Notes: generated by a model not told the origin, from the letters alone. A stretch of DNA of 35,703 nucleotides from Gammaproteobacteria bacterium (GCA_029210875.1 JARGFJ010000016.1:13108-48810); one strand, 5' to 3'. Shown: positions 1 through 12,090, numbered from the stretch's first letter. Made by a program: numbers and translations.

Positions 1-2576
<2,576 letters not shown>

Positions 2577-2582
2577 ATCCAT

Positions 2583-4466
2583 CTATAATGTATCCCCAGG
2601 ATTAATGTTATTTAACGTGCGTTGACGCCGCCACATAAGCAAGCTTACCCCGATAAGCAATACGATCAAAACATTGCCTATGACTAGTTTGCGTGTTGGT
2701 GACATTGCACTGCCATCATCACTTTGTTCATCAGCCATCAATTCGGGTTCAGGCTCAGTAGTTGGTAGCACTATTTCAACGCTGGTCGCCATTTCATCAA
2801 TAATTTCCGGTTGAGAGTCTGTTGGTTCTGGCTCAACAGATTCTGGTTCAGGCTGCTCTTGCGCTACATTTTCCTCAGCTTCGGGTAAGGCTAACTGTTC
2901 TTGTTGAGTTTGCTCAGGCATAACTTCAGGCTCTTCAATCAATTTGATTGGGTCTGGTTGCAAGAATAAACTACGACCTTTTAATGTTTCACCTCGTATT
3001 TGTAGCGCTACTGAATAATCTTCTCCAGCTTGCAAATCAGCCAATGTGAGTTGCCATGTATTGTTATCTTGCTTCATAACATCATATGGCCACTCACTGC
3101 CATCACGTGCTGTTAACATAGCTGCAATAGATAAGTTGTCTGATTTGATTAAACTGGTGTCAGGCTCAAGTGTTATACGATGGGTACGAGTCACTTCATC
3201 TTTAAGCTGTTCAACCGTTATTTTCAAGGGTGTCGCAACCACATTGATACTCTGGCGTCGTTGCCGTTCAAATGTCGGGCTAGTCATTGTGATAACAACA
3301 TCGTTACGACCCGGTTGGAATGTTTCTCCAACATGGCTACGATAAATACCCTTGTTTAAGCTTGGATTGAGATCGGTGTCGATAGGATCGGCAACTTCCG
3401 ATTCTTCGCGCATTGTTGCATCTACAAGTTTCAAAAAGTCAGGCCTCACAATGATTTTATTTTTTTCGGTAAGGTTTGCATTTATATCGAATGACTCACC
3501 GATTAAAATATTATTTGGCAAATCGGTCGTTTGTAACTTGAGATCGGTAATAACCATGACCCGATTATCAGGATCAAGATCGGCATCAATGTACCAGGCA
3601 CCCGCCATAGGTTTATCTATGGTGATCAAATCATAACTACCCTCGCTATGCCAACGCACACCACTTATTGATTTAATTTGAGTAAGACGTGATTGATCAG
3701 GTTGTACGAGTTCTGTTGGTTTTGATGTTGAACGAAACACCAATAACGTCATTTGGTTGATGCTACTGTCTATTTTAAAATGATTATCGGTTAATGGCAC
3801 CGTATCCCGCTGTGCTGCTTTTTCAAATAAATGTAAAAAAACACGCTGTAATTGTTCAGCACTATCAACCTGTTCATACCAGCCATCGGTTGCCAAGGCA
3901 ATTGAACGAAGTAGATCATGATCAGATGTATCGGCCAAAGCAATTGTGTGAACAGCAATGTTTGCTTTTTTCAATCGCGGCACAACTGACTCTAAAATAC
4001 GTTGGCGTGATGCTTGTGAAGCCTTGTCATCGGTCGATATATCAACCAGACCGTCCGATAACAAAATAACACTGCGACGATAGTGTGGATCGGCTTTTTT
4101 AACATCCACCGTTGCTTTATTAAGCGCCTGTTCAATATTGGTAAACAAGCCATAAGAATGAATTTTGTTCGATTGTTTTTCAGCTTCCATCCGCCAGGCA
4201 TCATTCACCTCACGATAAGGAACTAACATATTGACATACTTGGCAAAAGTCCAAACCCCTGCCTTTTCACCTTCAGGTAATAAACCCACTAACATACGAA
4301 CAGCAGGCGAACGTAAATTATTTGGATCATTTTTTTTCATACTGCCTGAGACATCGATGATAATACGAACATCGCTCACCGCTTCAGACGTGGCGAAAAC
4401 CTGCCGGATTGGCAATAGCAATGCAAAAAGCATTAAGAACAAGACAGATTTTTGAATCGGCAACAT
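2583..4466 (-). CDS. VWA-domain membrane protein
   Basis: Cell-envelope protein with a metal-binding von Willebrand A domain. Residues 1-25 form a signal peptide ending QVFA. The VWA fold follows (about 32-220) with a complete-looking MIDAS: DVSGS at 38-42, a Thr in LFTNIEQA (T109) and D138 in LLSDG. The middle part is beta-rich (about 225-510), probably Ig-like. A Glu/Pro-rich linker leads to a C-terminal hydrophobic helix (about 593-611) followed by WRRQR, so the bulk should be periplasmic and the tail cytoplasmic. The next gene downstream starts 6 nt after the stop and shares the acidic P/E-rich character, suggesting a joint envelope function. Ligand and role are unknown; BatA/B is not supported because the neighbouring MoxR ATPase and TPR genes are absent here. 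Confidence 0.85.
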   Translation of the reverse strand: MLPIQKSVLFLMLFALLLPIRQVFATSEAVSDVRIIIDVSGSMKKNDPNNLRSPAVRMLVGLLPEGEKAGVWTFAKYVNMLVPYREVNDAWRMEAEKQSNKIHSYGLFTNIEQALNKATVDVKKADPHYRRSVILLSDGLVDISTDDKASQASRQRILESVVPRLKKANIAVHTIALADTSDHDLLRSIALATDGWYEQVDSAEQLQRVFLHLFEKAAQRDTVPLTDNHFKIDSSINQMTLLVFRSTSKPTELVQPDQSRLTQIKSISGVRWHSEGSYDLITIDKPMAGAWYIDADLDPDNRVMVITDLKLQTTDLPNNILIGESFDINANLTEKNKIIVRPDFLKLVDATMREESEVADPIDTDLNPSLNKGIYRSHVGETFQPGRNDVVITMTSPTFERQRRQSINVVATPLKITVEQLKDEVTRTHRITLEPDTSLIKSDNLSIAAMLTARDGSEWPYDVMKQDNNTWQLTLADLQAGEDYSVALQIRGETLKGRSLFLQPDPIKLIEEPEVMPEQTQQEQLALPEAEENVAQEQPEPESVEPEPTDSQPEIIDEMATSVEIVLPTTEPEPELMADEQSDDGSAMSPTRKLVIGNVLIVLLIGVSLLMWRRQRTLNNINPGDTL

Positions 4467-4569
4467 AAACCATAACCTATTGTTTTTATTAACATCACTC
4501 GCTAACCGACTGAAAATATAGACGGTTTTATGACGTTATCGTATTAAGTTGTGGTGATTTATGCAGGTT

Positions 4570-4594
4570 TTGTGCCGTTCTTAAAACGGCACAA
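4570..4594. terminator. Inverted repeat between metZ and the VWA gene, possible terminator
   Basis: A 10-bp perfect stem (TTGTGCCGTT / AACGGCACAA) with a 5-nt loop lies 34 nt after the metZ stop and about 100 nt before the VWA start. No strong T-tract follows on either strand, so it is only a probable terminator of the minus-strand metZ transcript. Confidence 0.5.
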
Positions 4595-4627
4595 CTCTAT
4601 AAGACAGTATTTTTTAAAATGTGGCAA

Positions 4628-5815
4628 TTAAAGTAAATCTAATCCGTGTTGTAGATCTGCTTTAATATCTTCTACATCTTCCAGACCGACAGACAATCTA
4701 ATCAGTCCATCAGTGATTCCCGCTTCAGCGCGAGCTTCAGCCGTTAAACGACCATGTGTCGTCGTAGCAGGATGCGTTATCGTCGTTTTAGCATCACCTA
4801 AGTTTGCAGTGATTGATAACCATTGTGTCGAATTAATGAGCTTCCAAGCCCCTGCTTTGCCACCTTTGACTTCAAAAGCAATGATTCCACCAAATGCAGA
4901 CTGTTGGCGTTTGGCCAGTTCATGTTGCGGATGACTCGATAGTCCAGCATAAAATACCTTAGTTACTTGTGGCTGTTGTTCTAACCATGTTGCTATTGTT
5001 AAAGCTGATGCCGAATGCGCTTTCATCCTTAAATCTAGGGTTTCTAACCCTTTCAAAAACGTCCACGCATTGAACGGACTCATTGTTGGTCCCGCTGTTC
5101 TTAAAAAGCCATACACCTCTTCACCAACCCGTTTGCTATCGCCAACGACAGCGCCACCAACACAACGACCTTGTCCATCAATGTATTTGGTTGCCGAATG
5201 AATGACGATATCAGCACCGAATAACAATGGTTGTTGTAATGCAGGCGTACAAAAACAATTATCAACAATTAATAAACAATCATGTGCTTTAGCAAGCGTT
5301 GATAATGCGGCTAAATCGGCAATGTCATTGAGTGGATTTGATGGTGTTTCTAAAAATAATGCTTTGGTGTTGGGTTTGATCGCAGCTTGCCAATCATCAA
5401 CATCTGTCAACGATACATAATCAACTTCCAAGCCAAATTTTAATAGATATTTATCGATTAATACACGTGTTGTGCCAAAGACACTACGTGAACATACAAT
5501 ATGATCGCCTGCGGACAATAACGCCATAAAGGTCGATAAAATCGCTGACATGCCAGACGAGGTGGCAACCGCTGATTCAGCACATTCAAGTGCGGCTAAG
5601 CGTTGCTCAAACGTGCGAACGGTTGGATTGGTAAAACGCGAATAAATATTACCAGCTTCATCACCCGAAAAACGAGCTGCAGCCTGTTCTGCACTATCAA
5701 AAACATAGCTTGAAGTAACAAAGATAGGCTCAGCATGTTCCTGCTCATTGGTACGCTGTTGCCCTGCTCGCACCGCGCGCGTTGCAAACCCTTTATCTTG
5801 ATTATGTGTTGTCAT
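4628..5815 (-). CDS. metZ: O-succinylhomoserine sulfhydrylase
   Basis: PLP enzyme that condenses O-succinylhomoserine with sulfide to give homocysteine, bypassing cystathionine. At 395 aa it is the normal length for the Cys/Met-metabolism PLP family. The PLP lysine is K210 in SATKYIDGQGR, the sequence typical of MetZ; SRFTNPT (59-65) and the SGMSAI segment are also family hallmarks. It is transcribed divergently from btuB; the roughly 470-bp gap holds the btuB promoter and riboswitch. No metX or metW is adjacent. A methionine gamma-lyase or MetB role is possible from fold alone, but the overall pattern fits MetZ. Confidence 0.9.
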   Translation of the reverse strand: MTTHNQDKGFATRAVRAGQQRTNEQEHAEPIFVTSSYVFDSAEQAAARFSGDEAGNIYSRFTNPTVRTFEQRLAALECAESAVATSSGMSAILSTFMALLSAGDHIVCSRSVFGTTRVLIDKYLLKFGLEVDYVSLTDVDDWQAAIKPNTKALFLETPSNPLNDIADLAALSTLAKAHDCLLIVDNCFCTPALQQPLLFGADIVIHSATKYIDGQGRCVGGAVVGDSKRVGEEVYGFLRTAGPTMSPFNAWTFLKGLETLDLRMKAHSASALTIATWLEQQPQVTKVFYAGLSSHPQHELAKRQQSAFGGIIAFEVKGGKAGAWKLINSTQWLSITANLGDAKTTITHPATTTHGRLTAEARAEAGITDGLIRLSVGLEDVEDIKADLQHGLDLL

Positions 5816-5941
5816 CTAAGTCTGTAGTTCTTAAGCTAAAACCTAGAATTTTAAGGTAATACCAGTCACTGTTACTAGCATTTTTTTAATTCTATCAATG
5901 AAATACCTTCTGTTACTGTGTGACATTTGATGCCATCTGAA

Positions 5942-5970
5942 TTGACAGCTTAGTTCTACCAGTCTATTCT
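5942..5970 (+). promoter_or_regulatory. Sigma70-like promoter for the btuB leader
   Basis: TTGACA (5942-5947), a 17-bp spacer, then TATTCT (5965-5970). The predicted start of transcription, near 5977, falls right at the 5' edge of the cobalamin riboswitch, which supports the call. Confidence 0.65.
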
Positions 5971-5977
5971 TCCCGGT

Positions 5978-6166
5978 TGCTTCAGGTGCCCTCTTATAGC
6001 GTTATACTTGGGATAATCGGGAAGTTGGTGCGTAACATTATTGTTGACAAAGCCAACACTGCCCCCGCAACGGTAAGCGAGTTAAATGGTTCAGAGATGC
6101 CACTGTGTTTTTCATGGGAAGGCGAACAATTTAAACACTCGTAAGTCCGGAGACCGGCCTGCTGCT
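5978..6166 (+). promoter_or_regulatory. Cobalamin (AdoCbl-type) riboswitch
   Basis: Conserved cobalamin-element blocks appear in order: GGTGCC near 5985, GCCACTG near 6098, GGGAAGGCG at about 6116-6124, and the B12 box at about 6144-6163 (AGTCCGGAGACCGGCCTG). It sits in the leader of btuB. When B12 is plentiful it should switch off expression of the outer-membrane B12 receptor and probably cobO. A GC-rich segment near 6247-6260 (CCCGGGTGGG) could be part of the expression platform, but I could not fold it here. Confidence 0.92.
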
Positions 6167-6284
6167 GCTACGACCATATTGCGGCGGGCGATATTAGGCT
6201 TCATAGATACTTATGTCCCTGCGTATGGTTATTTCTAATCGCTTGATCCCGGGTGGGAATCGAGCATTAACTATAGGCTCAAAC

Positions 6285-8156
6285 ATGACATTGCGACGCT
6301 TACCCCTATCACTTAGCCCCCTGCCACTTAAGACTTTACCTTTATTTTCTATTGCTTTTATTGCTTTACCTTCATACGCTGACTCAAGTGCAGCGTTAGA
6401 TACGGTGGTAGTGACAGCAACTAGAACAGCTGTACCTTCACAGAATTTATTGTCATCAGTTTCAGTCATTACCCGTGACGATATTGAAAAATACAATTAT
6501 CAAACCTTAGCTGAAGCTATCAGTGCATTGCCCGGTGTAACGATTGCTAATACAGGCGGCATTGGCAAACAAACGTCACTTTTTTTGCGTGGTACCGAAT
6601 CAAATCACACACAGATAATTTTAAACGGTGTGAAATTGGCAACCAACGAATTTGGTGCCCCCCAATTAGAGCATATTCCTCTCAATCAAATTGAACGAAT
6701 TGAATTGGTACGTGGCCCACAATCAGCACTATATGGATCAGAATCGATTGGTGGTACTATTCAAATCTTTACTAAAAAAGGGGCTGATACACTCACACCA
6801 CGTTTTTCTGTTGCTTACGGAACGCATAATACCAAGCAAACAAATGCTAGTTTATCGGGTGGCAGTGATAATAGCTGGTTTAATATTGGACTTGGCTTTA
6901 ATCAAACCGATGGCTTTAATGCGTGTGACGGCAGAAGCGCAACTTTATCCATTGGTTGCTTTGCCAACGAACCAGATAAGGATGGCTACCTAAATCGAAA
7001 CTCGTCCATAAGAGCCGGCTACCGTTTTGATAACAGTGCTGAGATCGATGTATTCAGTCTTTATAGTGAAGGTAGCGTTCACTTCGATGGTTTTTTTAAT
7101 AAAACCGAATTTGTCCAACATACCTATGGTGCAAATGTCGATTTTAATGTCACTGATAATTGGTCAGTTAAAACCACATTAAGTCAAGGTCGGATGGAAG
7201 CAGAAAATACTGGCACAACGGCTGCTAGTTTTGCTGACAACAAACAAAACAACTTCAGCATTCAAAATGATTTCAATATTGCTGATAAGCATACATTCAC
7301 GGTTGGTTATGACTTCGAGGACGACAAAATCCAAGAGTCCTCAGGCTTTAGTCAAACTGAACGGGATAACCATGCCATTTTTGCCCAACTGTTAGGTGAA
7401 ACCGGTGCTCACGATTATCGTTTAGCTATTCGTAATGATGATAATGAACAGTTTGGTGGAAATACGACCGGCAATGCCGCATGGGGAATTAGCTTAAATA
7501 CTAATTTACGCGGTTATGTGTCTTATGGCACTGCTTTCGTTGCGCCAGCTTTAATTGATCTCTATAACCCGGATTTCTTTGGGTTTCCAACGAGCAACCC
7601 TGATCTAAAACCTGAGAAATCAAAATCCTTTGAGATTGGGTTTACAGGACAGTATTCCACTGTTTCTTGGTCGACACATATCTACAATACAAAAATTAAG
7701 GATCTAATCGCACTAGATACTTTTTTTGTGCCACAAAATATTTCAGAAGCGGAGATACGTGGTGTAGAGTTTGAGGTTTCAACACGCCTTTCCGGCATTG
7801 ATTTAAATAGCCAAATTTCATTAATGAATGCGGTAGATAAAAGCGGTGGTGTTAATGATGGTAATGTCTTGCCACGACGAGCAGAACAAACATTTACATT
7901 TAATGCCTCTAAATCATTTGGTAAATTTAGTTTGGCAAGTAAATTATTTGTCTCTGGAAAGCGTTATGACAATGCCGCGAACACACGACGTTTAGGTGGC
8001 TTCACCACTGTTGATGTGATTGGTGCTTATCAGCTGACAAGCGATACATCATTAAGACTCAAAATATCAAACTTATTTGATAAACAGTATGAAACTGTGT
8101 CTGGCTTTAACACTGATGGCACAAACTTACTGCTTTCTATAAATTACCAACCTTAA
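6285..8156 (+). CDS. btuB: TonB-dependent outer-membrane vitamin B12 receptor
   Basis: Imports cobalamins across the outer membrane using TonB energy. I prefer the ATG at 6285 (623 aa) because a signal peptide follows (basic start, hydrophobic core, SYA cleavage near residue 32) with a TonB box LDTVVVTA at about 39-46. A longer frame from 6213 adds 24 residues that lie over the presumed riboswitch expression platform and spoil the signal peptide. The plug domain spans roughly residues 55-165 (SALPGV, LRGTESNHTQIILNG, VRGPQSALYGSE), and the rest is a 22-strand-type barrel with a late NLFDKQYE motif. The length matches BtuB. The B12 riboswitch upstream and the adenosyltransferase downstream support a cobalamin substrate over siderophores. 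Confidence 0.93.
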   Translation: MTLRRLPLSLSPLPLKTLPLFSIAFIALPSYADSSAALDTVVVTATRTAVPSQNLLSSVSVITRDDIEKYNYQTLAEAISALPGVTIANTGGIGKQTSLFLRGTESNHTQIILNGVKLATNEFGAPQLEHIPLNQIERIELVRGPQSALYGSESIGGTIQIFTKKGADTLTPRFSVAYGTHNTKQTNASLSGGSDNSWFNIGLGFNQTDGFNACDGRSATLSIGCFANEPDKDGYLNRNSSIRAGYRFDNSAEIDVFSLYSEGSVHFDGFFNKTEFVQHTYGANVDFNVTDNWSVKTTLSQGRMEAENTGTTAASFADNKQNNFSIQNDFNIADKHTFTVGYDFEDDKIQESSGFSQTERDNHAIFAQLLGETGAHDYRLAIRNDDNEQFGGNTTGNAAWGISLNTNLRGYVSYGTAFVAPALIDLYNPDFFGFPTSNPDLKPEKSKSFEIGFTGQYSTVSWSTHIYNTKIKDLIALDTFFVPQNISEAEIRGVEFEVSTRLSGIDLNSQISLMNAVDKSGGVNDGNVLPRRAEQTFTFNASKSFGKFSLASKLFVSGKRYDNAANTRRLGGFTTVDVIGAYQLTSDTSLRLKISNLFDKQYETVSGFNTDGTNLLLSINYQP

Positions 8157-8213
8157 TTATTTTTAAAATGCTATGGTGGTGATTATTCACCATCATAGCC
8201 ATTTATTATCGTC

Positions 8214-8819
8214 ATGACTCAAACTAAATCCCAACAACATCAAAAGCGCATGCAACGCCAAAAGGCGGTTGTTGACAACAGCATTCAACAAGCTGATAAA
8301 GATAAAGGTTTGTTATTGTGTATCACCGGCAATGGCAAAGGTAAGAGCTCTTCAGGCTTTGGCATGGTGGCTCGTGCCCTTGGTCATAATATGCGTGTTG
8401 GTGTTGTGCAATTTATCAAAGGTGCCTTTAGTACTGGCGAAGAGACCTTTTTCAGACGTTTCCCAGAACAAGTTGAATATCATGTTATGGGCGATGGGTT
8501 TACATGGGATACCCAAAATCTGGAAAAGGATATCGAATCCGCACAGGCTGGATGGCAAGTATGCAAACGACTACTGAATGATCCATCAATTGATATGGTG
8601 TTATTTGACGAACTTAACATCGTATTGAAAATGAATTATCTGGATACTGATGCCGTATTAGAAGATATCGCCAACCGACCAACTATGAAACACGTCATCA
8701 TTACCGGTCGTGGCGCACCAGAAAAAGTAATTGATGCAGCTGATACGGTAAGTCGAATTGAAGATGTTAAACATGCTTTTCGTGATGGCATTAGAGCTCA
8801 AAAAGGCATCGAACTTTAA
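8214..8819 (+). CDS. cobO: Cob(I)yrinic acid a,c-diamide adenosyltransferase
   Basis: Transfers the adenosyl group of ATP to corrinoid cobalt, making adenosylcobalamin (CobO/CobA/BtuR family). The P-loop variant GNGKGKSS is at residues 39-46, and VVQFIKG, LFDELN and ITGRGAPEKVIDAAD are family signatures; 201 aa is the normal length. It starts 57 nt after btuB on the same strand with no clear terminator between, so it is probably under the same riboswitch. The host appears to salvage rather than make B12 here; no other cob genes are in view. Confidence 0.93.
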   Translation: MTQTKSQQHQKRMQRQKAVVDNSIQQADKDKGLLLCITGNGKGKSSSGFGMVARALGHNMRVGVVQFIKGAFSTGEETFFRRFPEQVEYHVMGDGFTWDTQNLEKDIESAQAGWQVCKRLLNDPSIDMVLFDELNIVLKMNYLDTDAVLEDIANRPTMKHVIITGRGAPEKVIDAADTVSRIEDVKHAFRDGIRAQKGIEL

Positions 8820-9112
8820 TAGATAAAATGCACTATTTTAGGGTTGTCATTAAACTGTAATAGTTACCCACATTTTCTGTGGATAACTCTGTGACTAACT
8901 TGAGTTTAAATCGATTTTAGCCTCATCTGTCAGGAGTTTGCTCAGATTGGTTAAAAATTAACCATAATATCAATCATATAAATATCAATAACTTAGAGCA
9001 TTATCATTGGTGATCAATAGCTTAGACGTACATTGTAATAAGCAGTTTGAAACATCAACTTAAATGATGAATAACTTTTTTCTATAAGTGAATAATTATA
9101 AAGACACTATAG
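8820..9112. other. AT-rich gene-free gap with DnaA-box-like inverted pair
   Basis: No credible gene seen. It holds TTACCCACA (8864-8872) and TGTGGATAA (8878-8886); the second is a perfect DnaA box consensus on the minus strand, the first one mismatch away, in inverted orientation 5 nt apart. A second inverted repeat, TGGTTAA-AAA-TTAACCA, is at 8948-8964. The remainder is strongly A+T-rich with several ATCA/TGAT tracts. Confidence 0.5.
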
Positions 9113-9154
9113 CTATTTCTTGCCCGATAGTGAGTACTATCGGGCAAGAAATAG
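9113..9154. terminator. 19-bp perfect hairpin just downstream of clpA
   Basis: CTATTTCTTGCCCGATAGT (9113-9131) pairs perfectly with 9136-9154 around a GAGT loop, 2 nt after the clpA stop. The T-rich arm is 5' and the A-rich arm 3' on both strands, so no U-tract follows. It may be a 3'-end stabiliser or a terminator of unusual form rather than a standard intrinsic terminator. Confidence 0.6.
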
Positions 9155-9156
9155 TT

Positions 9157-11409
9157 CTAAACTTTTGTGGTTTCTTTTACAAATTCCAAGGCTAGTTCAT
9201 TCTCTTTAAGCACAACGTTGACATGACCACCTTCGCTCAACTGACCAAACAATAATTCATCAGCCAAAGGACGCTTCACTTTTTCTTGAACTAAACGTGC
9301 CATCGGTCTTGCTCCCATTGCGACATCATAGCCATGTTCGGCTAACCATTGACGTGCATCATCATCAATTTCAAGTGTGACGTTTTTATCTTGAAGCAGC
9401 ATTTCCAATTCAAGAATAGCTTTATCAGCAACACGCAAAATAGCTTCTGGTGCTAACGGTTTAAACTGAATAATACCGTCCAAACGATTTCTAAATTCAG
9501 GGCTAAATGAACGTTTAATGACTTCCATACCATCTGTTTGGTGATTTTGTTGGGTGAAGCCCATAGAAGCCCGACCCATTTCTTGGGCACCAGCGTTACT
9601 GGTCATAACCAAAACAACATGACGGAAATCCGCTTTTCGGCCGTTGTTATCTGTTAATGTACCGTGATCCATTACCTGCAGTAACAAGTTAAATACATCA
9701 GGATGTGCTTTTTCAATTTCATCAAGTAATAACACAGCATGAGGCTGTTTGGTAATGGCTTCTGTCAACAACCCCCCTTGGTCATACCCAACATAACCTG
9801 GTGGTGCACCAATCAATCTTGATACGGTATGACTTTCCATATATTCAGACATATCAAATCGAATCAGCTCAACACCCAAATTAAGTGCTAACTGTCGTGT
9901 GACTTCAGTTTTACCTACCCCCGTTGGACCTGCAAATAAGAAAGCACCCGTTGGTTTTTCTGGATGACCCAAACCTGAACGAGCCATTTTAATTGCAGAA
10001 GATAAGGTAGATATCGCTTCATCCTGACCAAAAATAACGTGTTTAAGATTTTTCTCTAAATTACGTAAATTATCTTTATCTGCATTATTAACTGTTTTAG
10101 CCGGAATTCTGGCAATCTTGGCAACAATAGCTTGGATATCTGTCACACCAATCAATTTTTTACGTTTTGACTTTGGCAAAATACGTTGGGCAGCACCGAC
10201 TTCATCCAACACATCTATTGCTTTATCTGGTAAAAAACGATCATTAATATGTCGGTTTGCTAATTCCGCAGCCTGCTCAAGGGCAGCATTGCTATAACGT
10301 ACATGGTGATGTGATTCCAGGTTTGGTTTTAAACCTTTTAAGATTAATACCGTTTCTTCAACTGAAGGTTCTGGCACGTCAATTTTTTGGAATCGACGTG
10401 TCAAAGCATGGTCATGTTCAAAAATACCACGGTATTCTTTGAAGGTAGTTGAACCAATGCATTTTATTTCACCTGTAGCTAACAATGGTTTAAGCAAGTT
10501 TGCTGCATCCATTGCACTATTGCCGGCCGAACCTGCACCAATTAAGGTATGAATTTCATCGATAAACAGGATTGCATCGGCTTGTTTTTGAATTTCACGT
10601 AATAAGGCTTTCAAACGTTTCTCAAAATCACCACGATATTTTGTACCGGCAACTAAAGCGCCCATATCAAGTGAGTAAATAACGGCTGTTTCTAGAATTT
10701 CAGGTACGTCACCCAAAACGATACGTCTTGCTAGTCCTTCGGCCAGAGCGGTTTTTCCTACGCCGGCCTCACCGACAAACAATGGATTATTTTTACGTCT
10801 ACGACAAAGAATTTGTAAGGTTCGCTCTATTTCATGCTCGCGACCAATCAGTGGATCGATTTTTCCAGCTTCAGCAAGCTTATTAAGATTGCTTGCATAC
10901 ATCGACAGTGGACTTTTAGTGTCATCCGCTATCGATTGTTCAGCAATAGCTTCTTCATCAGTCTCAATATTGAGTACGTCTTCATTAGCGTTATGCGTGA
11001 TCGCATTGACAACATCAAGACGAGTGACATCTTGTTTTTGAAGCAAATAAACCGCTTGCGATTGTTGTTCTGAGAAAATCGATACCAACACGTTAGCACC
11101 GGTAACTTCTTTGCCTCCCGATGACTGCACATGCATCACCGCGCGCTGTAAAATCCGCTGAAAGGCAAGAGTTGGCTGTGTTTCACGTTCGCTATCTTCT
11201 GCCAGCGTTGCAACATTATCTGCGAGAAAATCACTCAACTCTTGCCTTAAGTCTGTAATGTTGACATCACAGGCCTTCAAAACGGCCAAGGCTTGTCCAT
11301 TTTCCAACAAAGCTAACATTAAATGCTCTACGGTCAGAAACTCATGAGATCGTTTGCGAGCATAACTAAACGCTTGGCTTAAAGTTTGTTCTAGCTCTTT
11401 ACTTAGCAT
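9157..11409 (-). CDS. clpA: ATP-dependent Clp protease, ATPase subunit ClpA
   Basis: AAA+ unfoldase that feeds substrates to ClpP, with ClpS delivering N-degron proteins. Clp-N repeats occupy about 1-140. The first AAA has Walker A GEAGVGKT (213-220) and Walker B LFIDEIH (281-287); the second has GPTGVGKT (494-501) and LLLDEIEK (560-567), followed by the C-terminal D2-small domain. The ClpP-docking loop reads MGF (616-618), where E. coli ClpA has IGL and ClpX has IGF. The length of 750 aa is normal. It follows clpS by 40 nt on the same strand, the usual gammaproteobacterial pair, and ends in a strong hairpin. Confidence 0.97.
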   Translation of the reverse strand: MLSKELEQTLSQAFSYARKRSHEFLTVEHLMLALLENGQALAVLKACDVNITDLRQELSDFLADNVATLAEDSERETQPTLAFQRILQRAVMHVQSSGGKEVTGANVLVSIFSEQQSQAVYLLQKQDVTRLDVVNAITHNANEDVLNIETDEEAIAEQSIADDTKSPLSMYASNLNKLAEAGKIDPLIGREHEIERTLQILCRRRKNNPLFVGEAGVGKTALAEGLARRIVLGDVPEILETAVIYSLDMGALVAGTKYRGDFEKRLKALLREIQKQADAILFIDEIHTLIGAGSAGNSAMDAANLLKPLLATGEIKCIGSTTFKEYRGIFEHDHALTRRFQKIDVPEPSVEETVLILKGLKPNLESHHHVRYSNAALEQAAELANRHINDRFLPDKAIDVLDEVGAAQRILPKSKRKKLIGVTDIQAIVAKIARIPAKTVNNADKDNLRNLEKNLKHVIFGQDEAISTLSSAIKMARSGLGHPEKPTGAFLFAGPTGVGKTEVTRQLALNLGVELIRFDMSEYMESHTVSRLIGAPPGYVGYDQGGLLTEAITKQPHAVLLLDEIEKAHPDVFNLLLQVMDHGTLTDNNGRKADFRHVVLVMTSNAGAQEMGRASMGFTQQNHQTDGMEVIKRSFSPEFRNRLDGIIQFKPLAPEAILRVADKAILELEMLLQDKNVTLEIDDDARQWLAEHGYDVAMGARPMARLVQEKVKRPLADELLFGQLSEGGHVNVVLKENELALEFVKETTKV

Positions 11410-11449
11410 TGTGTTGCCTCTTTCGTCCGTCTAATGTCAGTGATACTGT

Positions 11450-11770
11450 TTACTCTTCTTCCATCGTACATTGCAATGGATGCCCATGTTGCTGGGCGTA
11501 ACTATTGGCTTGTTCAACTTTGGCCTCAGCAATTTCAAACGTAAACAATCCACATGGTGCCTTACCTTCAGTATGCACTTGTAGCATCGTCTTTGTAGCA
11601 CCTTCTCTACCCATATTAAATAAGCTTTCCAGCACTTCGACCACAAAATCCATCGGTGTGTAGTCGTCGTTAAGCATCAACACCCTATACTTAGGAGGTT
11701 GTTTTAATTCAGGTTTTGCAGGTGACACTGTCAGCTGATGTTCACCATGCCAATCGTGTTCATTGCTCAT
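11450..11770 (-). CDS. clpS: ATP-dependent Clp protease adaptor ClpS
   Basis: Adaptor that binds N-end-rule substrates and hands them to ClpA. At 106 aa it has a flexible N-terminus, then the core [20 protein letters not shown], including the Asn-Asp-Asp of the N-degron pocket, and [10 protein letters not shown] with the conserved His. It lies directly upstream of clpA and 5 nt downstream of grxD, so the three are probably one transcript. Confidence 0.96.
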   Translation of the reverse strand: MSNEHDWHGEHQLTVSPAKPELKQPPKYRVLMLNDDYTPMDFVVEVLESLFNMGREGATKTMLQVHTEGKAPCGLFTFEIAEAKVEQANSYAQQHGHPLQCTMEEE

Positions 11771-11775
11771 AGTTT

Positions 11776-12090
11776 TTAATTACTCACTTCATTGACCATA
11801 GTGTGTAAATCACCACTTTCGTACAGTTGCATTATTATGTCGCAGCCGCCAATCAACTCGCCGTTAACATAAAGCTGTGGAAATGTAGGCCAATCGGCAT
11901 AACGATGTAAATTTTCACGTACCTCAGGTTCTGCTAATACATTTATATAAGCATATTCCGCGCCACAAGCAGATAAGGCTTGTGATGCCCGACTTGAAAA
12001 GCCACATTGCGGAAATTCAGGTGTACCTTTCATAAACAAGATCACTGAATTTGATTCAATTGCTTGTTTGATTCTATCCATTACATCCAT
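11776..12090 (-). CDS. grxD: Monothiol glutaredoxin, Grx4 type
   Basis: Carries and delivers [2Fe-2S] clusters, working with glutathione. It has the monothiol CGFS active site ([10 protein letters not shown], about residues 27-36), KGTPEFP before it, [19 protein letters not shown] for glutathione binding and the family length of 104 aa. A second in-frame Met is at residue 4, so the exact start is uncertain by three residues. The gene precedes clpS by 5 nt. Fe-S cluster supply would serve the class I fumarase elsewhere in the window, though that link is general rather than specific. Confidence 0.95.
   Translation of the reverse strand: MDVMDRIKQAIESNSVILFMKGTPEFPQCGFSSRASQALSACGAEYAYINVLAEPEVRENLHRYADWPTFPQLYVNGELIGGCDIIMQLYESGDLHTMVNEVSN

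Noticed and set aside
6213-6284. Longer N-terminus for BtuB
   Set aside because: The added 24 residues have no signal-peptide logic and overlie the riboswitch expression platform; ATG 6285 gives a proper signal peptide.
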